A stretch of DNA of 64,000 nucleotides from Anaerolineae bacterium (GTDB taxonomy: Bacteria; Chloroflexota; Anaerolineae; 4572-78; J111): NCBI GenBank assembly GCA_023382535.1, contig JAHDWA010000055.1, positions 1-64,000 of the forward strand, in the 5' to 3' direction. Every line of letters starts with the position of its first letter. Positions within the stretch are counted from its first letter, which is position 1. This document shows positions 8,657 to 16,468 of the stretch, piece by piece. Position numbers and translations under genes: made by a program. The notes under the pieces are model-generated. The model made no database searches and had not been told where the DNA came from. It saw only the letters and a program-made list of their open reading frames with translations.

Positions 8657-9499
8657 ATGAAAGTCGGATGTTTTGCGTTAATTGATCCCTTTTCGGTGCT
8701 GGATCACCAACTGGGCCGCATTCAGGAGTGGGGCTTCAAGTACGCCGATGTGACCGACAATACCGACGGCGGCTGCCTGGGCGTTGAGTTTGGCTTTACC
8801 GCCGTAGCCAGCCTCGACGCCAACCCCTTTGACTTAAAGCGGATGTTCGAGCAGCACGGCTTGACCATTACCAGCTATTGCGCCCATGCCAACCTGCTCG
8901 ACCCGGCGGCGCCGTGGCGCTACGGCACGGCCCAAATTATCAAGGCGGTGCGGGCCGCGGCAGCCATGGGCGTCAAGCACGTCATCACCACCGAAGGCGA
9001 CCCCAAGACCGACTTTGGGCACAATCTGTCGGAACGCGAGGCGCTGTTCAGTATCCGCGAGAAGCTGTACGAGCCGCTGCGCATGGCCGCCGATTACGGG
9101 GTCAAGATTCTGCTGGAACCGCATGGCAAGTACACCGATTCGGTGGATTACATGGAGAAACTCCTGGAGCTGTGCAACTCCGACGCGCTGGGCGTCAACA
9201 TGGATACGGGCAACTGCTGGCTCGGCGGCGGCGACCCGGTCGAGATGATCAAGCGGCTGGGCAGTAAGATTGAGCATGTCCACTGGAAAGATTGGCCTGC
9301 CGAGATGGAAGCGCAGCGGGGCAAGGTATTTGGGGCCGGCATGGCCTTAATTCCAGTGGGCACCGGCGTGGTGGACATCAAAGGCGCGTTTGAGGCGCTC
9401 AAAGCGGCCGGTTATAACGGCTACACCACCCTGGAAGTGGCCGGCGAGGACAATGTCAAGCAGAGCTATGCTTATTTGAAGTCTCTGGGAGCGGAGTGA
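8657..9499 (+). CDS. Sugar phosphate isomerase/epimerase (xylose isomerase-like TIM barrel)
   Basis: A 280-aa cytoplasmic TIM-barrel protein of the AP-endonuclease-2 / IolE-like superfamily. Metal-site segments are visible: LLEPHGKYTDS (Glu), VNMDTGNCWLGGGDP (Asp), HVHWKDW (His/Asp) and TTLEVAGED (Glu) near the C-terminus. Family members interconvert ketoses, inosose derivatives or 3-keto sugars using a divalent metal. AAAGGAG lies 8-14 bp before the ATG. It probably shares an mRNA with the upstream hydrolase under AraC control. Substrate not readable from sequence. Confidence 0.88.
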   Translation: MKVGCFALIDPFSVLDHQLGRIQEWGFKYADVTDNTDGGCLGVEFGFTAVASLDANPFDLKRMFEQHGLTITSYCAHANLLDPAAPWRYGTAQIIKAVRAAAAMGVKHVITTEGDPKTDFGHNLSEREALFSIREKLYEPLRMAADYGVKILLEPHGKYTDSVDYMEKLLELCNSDALGVNMDTGNCWLGGGDPVEMIKRLGSKIEHVHWKDWPAEMEAQRGKVFGAGMALIPVGTGVVDIKGAFEALKAAGYNGYTTLEVAGEDNVKQSYAYLKSLGAE

Positions 9500-9544
9500 G
9501 CCGCTTGGGTGATAGGTGTCATTGGGATTAAGGACAAATATCAC

Positions 9545-9573
9545 TTGGCTTATAGCTAAAAACAACTTAATAT
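9545..9573 (+). promoter_or_regulatory. Sigma70-like promoter of the riboswitch-led operon
   Basis: TTGGCT (9545-9550), a 17-bp spacer and TAATAT (9568-9573). Transcription would start near 9580, about 20 bp before the P1 stem of the cobalamin riboswitch. Confidence 0.55.
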
Positions 9574-9599
9574 TGACTCGGAAAAGTTCAAACCATTCA

Positions 9600-9755
9600 G
9601 GTAAGGTGGCCTGGTTGTAAGATCGGGCTGAAAAGGGGAAGCCGGTGCAAAGCCGGCGCTGTCCCGCAACTGTGATTTAGCAACGTCGCTAGCCAGCATC
9701 ACTCCAAACGAGCATCAGAGCGAGTCGCTAATTAAGCCAGAATACCTGCCTTACC
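9600..9755 (+). ncRNA. Cobalamin (B12) riboswitch
   Basis: The conserved core is present: AAAAGGGGAAGCCGGTGCAA (9631-9650), then the invariant GCGCTGTCCCGCAACTGTG stretch (9656-9674), and the B12-box-like GCCAGAATACCTGCC (9736-9750). GGTAAGG (9600-9606) pairs with CCTTACC (9749-9755) to close P1. A peripheral insertion lies between the ACTGTG segment and the B12 box. It precedes a corrinoid-dependent methyl-transfer operon and is followed by an intrinsic terminator. Confidence 0.93.
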
Positions 9756-9784
9756 CCACAATCACAGTTACTCCGCGGCAGAGA

Positions 9785-9826
9785 GGGTGATTGATGTTAA
9801 CAATGCATCAATCGCCCTTTTTTATT
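9785..9826 (+). terminator. Riboswitch expression-platform terminator
   Basis: GGGTGATTGATG (9785-9796) pairs with CATCAATCGCCC (9806-9817), with one G-U pair, and is followed directly by TTTTTTATT. It lies 30 bp after the aptamer and about 100 bp before the first gene, so B12 probably acts by transcription termination. The antiterminator was not worked out. Confidence 0.85.
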
Positions 9827-9919
9827 CTCAAGGAGGTGATGCATAAGGATAGCTGTCATTTCGAAAACCTGAATTCTTCAACTAATTGATCAAGCCCAAT
9901 CCTTAGAAGGGAGCAACTA

Positions 9920-10555
9920 ATGAAAGAAAATTTAGTTAAGGCAATTGCCGGGATGGAGGAAGAAAAGGCCGTCAAGCTGGCGGGCGAGATGCTTGACGCC
10001 GGGACAGACCCGCAAGCTATTTTAGATGCCTGCCGGGAAGCGATGAGCCTTGTCGGCCAGCGCTATGATGAGAAGGAGTATTTTCTGCCCGAATTGATTA
10101 TCAGCGGCGAAATCTTGAAACAAATCGGCGAGCTGATCAAGCCCAGGATCAAAGAGGACGCTGCCCAAACTGAGCCGCTGGGCAAGGTTGTTATCGGCAC
10201 GGTGGCCGGCGATATTCACGACATCGGCAAAGACATCGTCGCCTTTATGCTGGATGTGAATAACTTTGAGATTCACGACCTGGGCGTTGACGTATCGGCG
10301 GAAGCGTTTGTCGAGAAAATTAACGAGGTCAAGCCTCAGATCGTCGCCCTGAGCGGCTTTTTAACCCTGGCTTTTGACCAGATGAAAGCGACGGTAGAAG
10401 CGCTGAAAAAGGCCGGAGTGCGGGATAGAGTCAAGGTGATGATCGGCGGCGCGCCGATGGATGAAACCGTAGCCAATTATATTGGCGCGGATGCGTTCGG
10501 TCTGGACGCTACGGCGGCGGTCAGGCTAGCCAAAAGCTGGATGGGAGGGATGTAA
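9920..10555 (+). CDS. Corrinoid protein of a methyltransferase system (MtaC/MtbC-like)
   Basis: A 211-aa protein, the usual length. The N-terminal helical cap (about 1-85, B12-binding_2) is followed by a Rossmann-like B12-binding domain (about 90-211) with the lower-ligand motif DIHDIG (D-x-H-x-x-G), then ALSGFLTLAFDQM and GGAPMDE. The cobalt-bound methyl group is passed between a substrate methyltransferase and an acceptor methyltransferase. It is the first gene after the B12 riboswitch, 2 bp from the UroD-like methyltransferase gene. AGAAGGGAG lies just before the ATG. Confidence 0.93.
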   Translation: MKENLVKAIAGMEEEKAVKLAGEMLDAGTDPQAILDACREAMSLVGQRYDEKEYFLPELIISGEILKQIGELIKPRIKEDAAQTEPLGKVVIGTVAGDIHDIGKDIVAFMLDVNNFEIHDLGVDVSAEAFVEKINEVKPQIVALSGFLTLAFDQMKATVEALKKAGVRDRVKVMIGGAPMDETVANYIGADAFGLDATAAVRLAKSWMGGM

Positions 10556-10557
10556 TC

Positions 10558-11811
10558 ATGGCCGGTACTGAAGAAAAATCACCCCAAGAACTATACCAGG
10601 AACGCGTTAAGCGGGTCTTGGATGTGGTCCAGTTGAAGACGCCCGACCGGGTGCCGATTTTGGGACCCTACGAGGCTTTCCCCTACTACTGGGCCGGCGT
10701 CACCATCAAAGAGGCGATGAACGATTACGCCGTAGCCAGGGAAGCCTGCCATAAATTTGTAGACGAGTTTCAGCCGGATGCAGATTTTGGCCCGATCCTG
10801 GCTTACCCGGCCAAGCCGATGGAAACGCTGGGCATCAAGTGGTTCAAGTGGGCCGGCCACGGCCTGCCCGACAACGTGATGTACCAGTTTATGGAAGGGG
10901 AATACATGAAGGCCGACGAGTACGACGAATTTCTGTACGACCCGTCTCATTTTATGGCCTCAAAATGGTTGCCCCGCTCCTTCTCAGCGTTGGAAGGGCT
11001 GGCCGGCTTCCCACCCATGCGCCTCATGATGTGGTTTGGCTGGACCGGCCTGCTGGCCGCCCTGGCTGCGCCGGAAGTGCAGGCCGCGTTAGAAGCCGCC
11101 CGCAAAGGCGGCGAAGAGTTGGGCCAATGGTTTGCTTCGGTGGGGCAGTATGCCGGCGAAATCAAGGCCAAAGGCTTTCCGCAGGCTTACGCCGCCTTCT
11201 CCTGGCCCCCGTTCGACATTGTTGGCGACACCCTGCGCGGCACGCGTGGCATTATGGCCGACATCATCCGCAAACCCGACAAACTGCTGGCCGCCGTGGA
11301 CAAAGCGACCCAGATGACCATTGACTACGGGGCCGGCGCCGCCGGAGCCGACCTGCCGCTGTGCTGGATCTGGATGCACAAGGGGTCGGAAGGGTTTATG
11401 TCGGACCAGCACTATAAAACCTTCTACTGGCCCTTCCTGAAACGGGCCATCGAAGGGCTGGTAGCGATGGGCGTCATCCCCGTGGTCTACTGTGAAGGGG
11501 ACGACACGCCCCGCCTCAAATATTTTGCCGAGGTGCCGCCCGGCAAGGTTATCTTCCACTTTGCCCAGATGGATATGGCTAAAGCCAAGGCTGAGCTGGG
11601 CGGTATCGCCGCCATCTCCGGCAACCTGCCCAACCGCCTGCTGCTGACCGGCACGCCCGACGACGTAAAGGCATACTGCAAGAAACTGATTGACACCTGC
11701 GGTAAAGATGGCGGTTACATCATGGACACCTCCGCCTTGCTCGACGAAGCCAAGCCGGAAAATGTGAAGGCGATGTTTGAGTTTACCAGGGATTACGGAA
11801 TATACCGGTAA
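10558..11811 (+). CDS. Uroporphyrinogen decarboxylase-family methyltransferase (MtaA/MtbA-like)
   Basis: A 417-aa TIM-barrel protein of the UroD superfamily. Beside a corrinoid protein such members usually move a methyl group to or from the corrinoid rather than make haem. KTPDRVPILGPYEAFPYYW near residue 22 is the family's N-terminal substrate region; the C-terminal half has VVYCEGDDTPRLKYF and AISGNLPNRLL. The zinc HxC...C set of classic MtaA enzymes is not evident, so the methyl acceptor is uncertain. It starts 2 bp after the corrinoid gene. A separate substrate methyltransferase (MtaB type) is absent from the window. Confidence 0.85.
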   Translation: MAGTEEKSPQELYQERVKRVLDVVQLKTPDRVPILGPYEAFPYYWAGVTIKEAMNDYAVAREACHKFVDEFQPDADFGPILAYPAKPMETLGIKWFKWAGHGLPDNVMYQFMEGEYMKADEYDEFLYDPSHFMASKWLPRSFSALEGLAGFPPMRLMMWFGWTGLLAALAAPEVQAALEAARKGGEELGQWFASVGQYAGEIKAKGFPQAYAAFSWPPFDIVGDTLRGTRGIMADIIRKPDKLLAAVDKATQMTIDYGAGAAGADLPLCWIWMHKGSEGFMSDQHYKTFYWPFLKRAIEGLVAMGVIPVVYCEGDDTPRLKYFAEVPPGKVIFHFAQMDMAKAKAELGGIAAISGNLPNRLLLTGTPDDVKAYCKKLIDTCGKDGGYIMDTSALLDEAKPENVKAMFEFTRDYGIYR

Positions 11812-11818
11812 TGAACCC

Positions 11819-11853
11819 AACCCTGCCAGGTCTTAAAGACCTGGCAGGGTTTT
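11819..11853 (+). terminator. Long hairpin terminator after the methyltransferase gene
   Basis: AACCCTGCCAGGTCTT (11819-11834) is perfectly complementary to 11836-11851, followed by TTTG. It lies just after the stop at 11811 and before the next gene at 11878, so it may reduce transcription of the latter. Confidence 0.7.
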
Positions 11854-11877
11854 GAATGGCAGGACAATTTTCAGCAT

Positions 11878-12582
11878 ATGCACATCAAACACGATTGGGC
11901 TGTTAACTTCGACGAAGAACAATTTATAACGTTTCACGGCGAGTCGTTTGCCAGGTTGCTGCAAAATTCCACCCGGCGTGAAACGCTGCGGCAGGCCGTG
12001 GCCGAAATGACCGGGGCGGTTAAGCCGGCAGCCTGCTGGGATACCTTTCCTATTCAGAAATTCACACACGAGAAGTTAGTTCTGGCCAACGGAGTGCGTA
12101 TTGGCGGCGGGCCGGTGGTGCAGGTAATTGGCGGGGCGGAGGAGCTGATGGTCGCCATCTGTACCGTCGGCCCGACAGCGGACGAGGTAATTGCGGCCGC
12201 TCAAAAACAAAAAGATCTGTTCAAAACCATGCTGCTGAACGATCTGGCGGCCTGGGCGGTAGATATGGTCCGGCAGCAGGTGTGTCTTCAATTTGAAACC
12301 GGAACTCGCCAACAAGGGCTGCGGGTCAGCGCCCCGCTCTCGCCCGGCGAGTCGGCTTGGCCGATCAAGGAGCAGGCCATCCTTTTTTCACTGCTTGATG
12401 CCGGGCAGATTGGGGTGTCTCTCAGCCCCTCGATGGTCATGACGCCGCTCAAATCGCTGTCAATGATGATGGGCTTTGGCGCTCAGCCAATGGGCGTGGA
12501 GGGGGCATCGAACTGCGATTTTTGCTCGATCAAGGAGCGCTGCGCCTACCGCCGCCTCCGCCCGGTAATGCAGCCATCATAG
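11878..12582 (+). CDS. Vitamin B12-dependent methionine synthase activation domain-like protein
   Basis: A 234-aa protein resembling the free-standing MetH-activation-domain family found beside corrinoid methyltransferases. The centre has LSPGESAWPIKEQAILFSLL and GVSLSPSMVMTPLKSLS, matching the activation-domain core. It ends with a Cys motif CDFCSIKERC (C-x2-C-x5-C), a likely metal or Fe-S site. The probable job is reductive reactivation of inactive Co(II) corrinoid or handling of the cobalamin, as suggested by the corrinoid and UroD-type genes upstream. The ATG overlaps a CATATG and has a poor ribosome site. Confidence 0.78.
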   Translation: MHIKHDWAVNFDEEQFITFHGESFARLLQNSTRRETLRQAVAEMTGAVKPAACWDTFPIQKFTHEKLVLANGVRIGGGPVVQVIGGAEELMVAICTVGPTADEVIAAAQKQKDLFKTMLLNDLAAWAVDMVRQQVCLQFETGTRQQGLRVSAPLSPGESAWPIKEQAILFSLLDAGQIGVSLSPSMVMTPLKSLSMMMGFGAQPMGVEGASNCDFCSIKERCAYRRLRPVMQPS

Positions 12583-12612
12583 GTATATCCTTCGTTGGGA
12601 ATTTCGGCCGGC

Positions 12613-15510
12613 TCAATCCTTTCCAAGAGCATAATCCACCGCCTGCTCCAGTGTCATCGCCCGGCCCTCGGCCCAGGCCACCGCAAAGGTTGATTCATCC
12701 AGTTGAGCGCGTACGGCGTCCAAGTGGCGGTCTTCTTCGATTCGGTCGGCATACGCCAAGCCAGTCTGAATGGCCTCGCGTTGGGCTTCTACAGCCCCAA
12801 ACAGTCGCGCGGCCCGCTCTGGCTGTCCCTTTTTCCCAGCCACCCCGGCCAATCCCGCCAGACAGTCAATGATACCTCGTGTACTGTCAAGTTTCTGAAA
12901 TAAGGGCAAGCTCTCCTCAAAGTACGTCGCCGCCTGCCGGTCTTCGTCCTGATGGAGCGCAACTAGCCCCAGGTTAATCAGCGAAACGGCAATACCTCTT
13001 GTGTCGCCCAACTCGCGCCGGAGGGCCAGGCTTTCTTCGTAGAACGAACGCGCCATAGGATAGTCGTTCTCGATCCGGGCTATTTCACCGATGACGTTGA
13101 GCGCACGGGCAATGCGCCATTGATCGCCCTGCTGGCGCAGGCTGGCCAGGCTTTCTTCGTAGGCTGACCGCGCTGCGGCGAAAAGTGGCCGCGCCGCCGC
13201 CTCGTCGCCCTGGGTGGCAACGGTTTCGCCCAGATAGTTGAGTGATGCAGCAATGCCCTCTTTGTCTCCCAATTCCCGGTAGAGGACCAGGCTTTGCTCA
13301 AAGGCTGAGCGGGCCGCAGCATAATTCCCCTGGAGTTCGGTTAACATTCCCAAACGACGAAACGCTCTGGCCCGCGCCCTCGTTGGTTCCATCGCCTCTA
13401 CCCCGGACAAAACTCGCTCTAACCACTCTATCCCTTCGCCAAAGAGTTGGCCGCGCATAAGCCAGAATTCTCCCAATGTCGCCGCCAGCCGCAGCCCCAT
13501 TTCTGCTTCACCACCCTCCAGAGACCAGGCCAGAGCGGCGCGCAGGTTGTCATGCTCGGTATTCAGCTTTTTTAGCCACGTGGCTTGCTCCGCGCCCTGA
13601 AGCTTCGGCTCAGCTTCTTCGGCCAAATTGAGGAAAAACTCGAGGTGAAGGCTTCGCACCAGTTCCGCTTCGCCTGCTTCACGTAGTTTCTCAGCCCCCC
13701 ACTGCCGCAGCAGTTCGTGGAGTTCGTAGCGTCCGGAGTCGTTCCGGCGCAGCATGGATTTGTCTACCAGGGCTGCCAGCAGCGGCAGCGACGCGCCGGC
13801 CACCTGCTCGGCGGCTTCGCGGGAGAAACCACCTCGAAAGACGGTCATGCCTCGGAAAACGTGTTGTTCGTCACGAGACAGATAGTGCCATGAATGGTCA
13901 AACACGGCGGTCAGGCTGCGGTGACGGTCGGGCATGTTGCGCAGCGGCGTGCTTAAAAAATCCAGGTTGCGCTCGATTTCCTGGGCAATCTCCTGGCAAG
14001 ACATCAGCCGCACCCAAGCTGCCGCCAACTCCAGGGCCAGGGGCATACCCTCCACCAGTTGGCAGATGCGTCTCACGTACAGACTTTCATCCTTCGCCGG
14101 GACAAAATCCGACCGGGCCTGGCGTGCCCGTTGTAGAAATAACTGCACAGCACTAAAACTATCCGGCGGCTCGTGGCTCTCCTCGTCAGGAAAGGGAAGG
14201 CCCTGGAGGTCAATCACCCACTCTTCTTGGAGGTGGAGTCGTACACGCGAGGTCACCAGAAGTTTCACCGGGAATGCCGTTTGCATGATGTCAGTGAGCA
14301 ACTGGGTACCCTGGTCGGCCAGGAGATGCTCAAAGTTATCCAGTACCAGCAGCATTTGTTTCCCTCGCAAGTAGTTCAAAAGGTGCACTTTTGGCTCTGT
14401 TTGGCCAAAGAAGGAGACGTTGAGCGCATCCGCAAGGGTGGAGATCATAAACTCGGCCCCACTAACCGGGGCCAGAGAGACAAAATAGACGCCGTTCGGA
14501 AATCTGACCGGATCGAGCTGGCGTTCAGCCGCGGCCACAGCCAGGCGGGTTTTGCCGATACCGCCCGGTCCCACCAGGGTCAACAGCCGGCACGCTTCGG
14601 AAGCGGGATCGGTCAGGCGCCCGGTTATCTCGGCCAGTTCGTCTTCCCGGCCGATAAAGGGTGTGGGTTGGGGGGGTAAATTATGTGGGGGTGCAGCGGG
14701 GCGAGAGGACAGAGGTGCTTTCTTTGCTTTGGGAGGTGGCCGGGGTGGGGCACGTTTTGTCTTAACCAACTCAAACAGGGCCGTGGTTTCTGCCGATGGT
14801 GGTACACCTATCTCTTTATCGAGCACCCGGACACATTCTTCATACTGGCGCAGCGCGGCGGCTTGTTGGCCGGTGTGGGCGTATAACTCCATTAACCGCC
14901 GGTGAGCCGGTTCGTGCAGCGGGTCGAGGGCCAGCCAGCGCCGGGCGTAGGGGATAGCCAGATCGTGGTCGCCCCGGTTACTGTGACCGCGCCCCAGTCG
15001 CTCAAGAACTGAAGCCAACGCCTGCCGTAGCCCTTCATCTTGAAAAAACTGCCACTCATCGAAGTTGGGACAATCGGGCAGGCTGAAGCCGGCCAGGAAA
15101 CCGCCGGTGTACAGCTCGGCGGCGGCGGTGAGATCGGGCAGACAGTGGGGGCAAACTTCAATCGAGGCGTGGCCGTGAGCTTGGCATTGGGCCAGCCGGC
15201 GCTGGAACTGATCGACATCCAGCCAGAGGTCAGCCTGGGGATTGAGGCCGGCGTTCCCCCGGTCGATCTCCAACCAGCCTTTCCCTAATACCTTGTTGAG
15301 CCGGGATAGGGTCCGCCGTAGATTGCCCCGGGCTTTGCTCTGGCTATCGTCGGGCCAAAACAGGGTAGCCAGGGCATCACGGCTGTGGCTTTGTTGGGTC
15401 ACGGCCAAATAGGCCAGCAGCGCCAGGGCTTTACGCAGGCTGATCTTGATCGCCTCGTCTTCCCGTTCGAGACGAGGCGCGCCGAATAAATAAAACCGAA
15501 GCTGGGACAT
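12613..15510 (-). CDS. SARP/BTAD-family STAND-TPR regulator (SARP regulator 2)
   Basis: A 965-aa AfsR-like regulator: winged helix (about 1-95, SLRKALALLAYLAVT then LATLFWPDDSQSKARGNLRRTL), BTAD (about 100-245), a proline/lysine linker and an NB-ARC-like ATPase from about 280. Walker A is GPGGIGKT near 310 and the Walker B-like segment is LLVLDNFEHLL. TPRs fill about 690-890 (ARSAFEQSLVLYRELGDKEG type). The BTAD contains CPHCLPDL, giving a Cys pair that could bind metal. It is convergent with the B12 operon (30 bp) and divergent from the DUF4242 gene at 15668; the 157-bp gap holds phased repeats. It probably activates that gene and its neighbour. Confidence 0.93.
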   Translation of the reverse strand: MSQLRFYLFGAPRLEREDEAIKISLRKALALLAYLAVTQQSHSRDALATLFWPDDSQSKARGNLRRTLSRLNKVLGKGWLEIDRGNAGLNPQADLWLDVDQFQRRLAQCQAHGHASIEVCPHCLPDLTAAAELYTGGFLAGFSLPDCPNFDEWQFFQDEGLRQALASVLERLGRGHSNRGDHDLAIPYARRWLALDPLHEPAHRRLMELYAHTGQQAAALRQYEECVRVLDKEIGVPPSAETTALFELVKTKRAPPRPPPKAKKAPLSSRPAAPPHNLPPQPTPFIGREDELAEITGRLTDPASEACRLLTLVGPGGIGKTRLAVAAAERQLDPVRFPNGVYFVSLAPVSGAEFMISTLADALNVSFFGQTEPKVHLLNYLRGKQMLLVLDNFEHLLADQGTQLLTDIMQTAFPVKLLVTSRVRLHLQEEWVIDLQGLPFPDEESHEPPDSFSAVQLFLQRARQARSDFVPAKDESLYVRRICQLVEGMPLALELAAAWVRLMSCQEIAQEIERNLDFLSTPLRNMPDRHRSLTAVFDHSWHYLSRDEQHVFRGMTVFRGGFSREAAEQVAGASLPLLAALVDKSMLRRNDSGRYELHELLRQWGAEKLREAGEAELVRSLHLEFFLNLAEEAEPKLQGAEQATWLKKLNTEHDNLRAALAWSLEGGEAEMGLRLAATLGEFWLMRGQLFGEGIEWLERVLSGVEAMEPTRARARAFRRLGMLTELQGNYAAARSAFEQSLVLYRELGDKEGIAASLNYLGETVATQGDEAAARPLFAAARSAYEESLASLRQQGDQWRIARALNVIGEIARIENDYPMARSFYEESLALRRELGDTRGIAVSLINLGLVALHQDEDRQAATYFEESLPLFQKLDSTRGIIDCLAGLAGVAGKKGQPERAARLFGAVEAQREAIQTGLAYADRIEEDRHLDAVRAQLDESTFAVAWAEGRAMTLEQAVDYALGKD

Positions 15511-15552
15511 GACTATATTTTACCGTATTCGAGAAGAATGACCAACTCATTT

Positions 15553-15613
15553 TTAGGTGGGCGCTTTTTTGGACGCTTTTTGGGCTGTTAGGTGGACGGT
15601 CGAGTGGTAAACT
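15553..15613 (+). promoter_or_regulatory. Candidate SARP operator and -10 box upstream of the DUF4242 gene
   Basis: TTAGGTGG occurs at 15553-15560 and 15588-15595. Between them GGGCGC (15559), GGACGC (15571) and GGGCTG (15582) recur at 12- and 11-bp steps, the first two followed by T-runs. A TAAACT box at 15608-15613 starts 12 bp after the last repeat. SARP proteins typically bind heptamer repeats at 11-bp steps just upstream of the -10 element. Confidence 0.45.
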
Positions 15614-15667
15614 GCAACTAAAGATTGTTAGAAATAATTACCCATTATTTATCGAGAGGAGTAAAAA

Positions 15668-15919
15668 ATGCCGCTCTATATGGATATTCACAAAGGTGTG
15701 GAAGGGCTGACGGCCGAGGCGGTCGCCGGAGCCCATGGGAAAGACCTGGAGGTTCAGGAAAAGTACGGGGTGAAGTACCTGCATTACTGGTTCAACGAAG
15801 AAGCTGGCACCGTCTTTTGTTTGTGCGAGGCCCCGAATAAAGAAGCGGCCGAGGCCGTCCACCGGGAAGCACATGGTCTTGTCGCGGACGAGATCATCGA
15901 GGTCAAAGATGGCCATTAA
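15668..15919 (+). CDS. DUF4242 / SCO4226-type nickel-binding-like small protein
   Basis: An 83-aa ferredoxin-like-fold protein of the DUF4242 family: begins MPLYMDIHKGVEGLTAEAV and continues with KYLHYWFNEEAGTVFCLCEAP, then EAVHREAHG-x-x-ADEIIEV. A member in Streptomyces (SCO4226) binds nickel; the His and Cys residues here could do so too. GAGAGGAG lies before the ATG. The gene is divergent from SARP regulator 2 across repeat-bearing DNA and is its most likely direct target. Confidence 0.85.
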   Translation: MPLYMDIHKGVEGLTAEAVAGAHGKDLEVQEKYGVKYLHYWFNEEAGTVFCLCEAPNKEAAEAVHREAHGLVADEIIEVKDGH

Positions 15920-15989
15920 GCGCCTGACCAGCCTCTTGTGAACAATTAAAATTAATATCAAAAGTCATTTGTATCAAGGAGAACGCAAA

Positions 15990-16322
15990 ATGATCAGCGA
16001 GTATATACAAATCACTCATTGGAAAGCTGTTTCGCTCCTACTGGCCACTTTCTTACTATTTCCGGCGACTTCCCCGGTTCTGACTCCAGCGGCACCAAAC
16101 GAAATTACCGGGTTGGAAGCTGGCACCACCGAGAATTTTGCTCGCTGTGAAAGCGCCAAGGGGATTGTTTTGGGACGTGAGGGCGGCCTGTTGTCACTGC
16201 TCGGTATGGACGGACACTCTGAACCTGTTGCAACAATAGTGAAAGGAGAAGGCTACTCCCCGCAAGCCATTCAGAGCGAGCAATTGGCCACCTATGTGGG
16301 TTACGTTCGCACCGATTGTTAA
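15990..16322 (+). CDS. Small exported protein of unknown function
   Basis: A 110-aa protein, not recognised. An ATG at 15990 has AAGGAG 10 bp upstream; a start at 15969 would add seven residues. Residues 12-32 form a hydrophobic export or anchor segment (AVSLLLATFLLFPATSPVL), followed by a short extracytoplasmic part with two cysteines (ARCESAKG and a C-terminal TDC). It follows the DUF4242 gene by 70 bp on the same strand and may be co-transcribed under SARP regulator 2. Confidence 0.6.
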   Translation: MISEYIQITHWKAVSLLLATFLLFPATSPVLTPAAPNEITGLEAGTTENFARCESAKGIVLGREGGLLSLLGMDGHSEPVATIVKGEGYSPQAIQSEQLATYVGYVRTDC

Positions 16323-16468
16323 AGGTGTGAAGCCAGGTTGCCGTTCTTGAAAAACCGATAGCCCCACACATTATAATCAAGCAGCGCCAAGATCGGTTGC
16401 TTTTTTACCAATCGAGCCAGCGACCGGGGGTCAGGGCCAGCCTGCCGGTTGCTTACTTTTCCAGCCTG

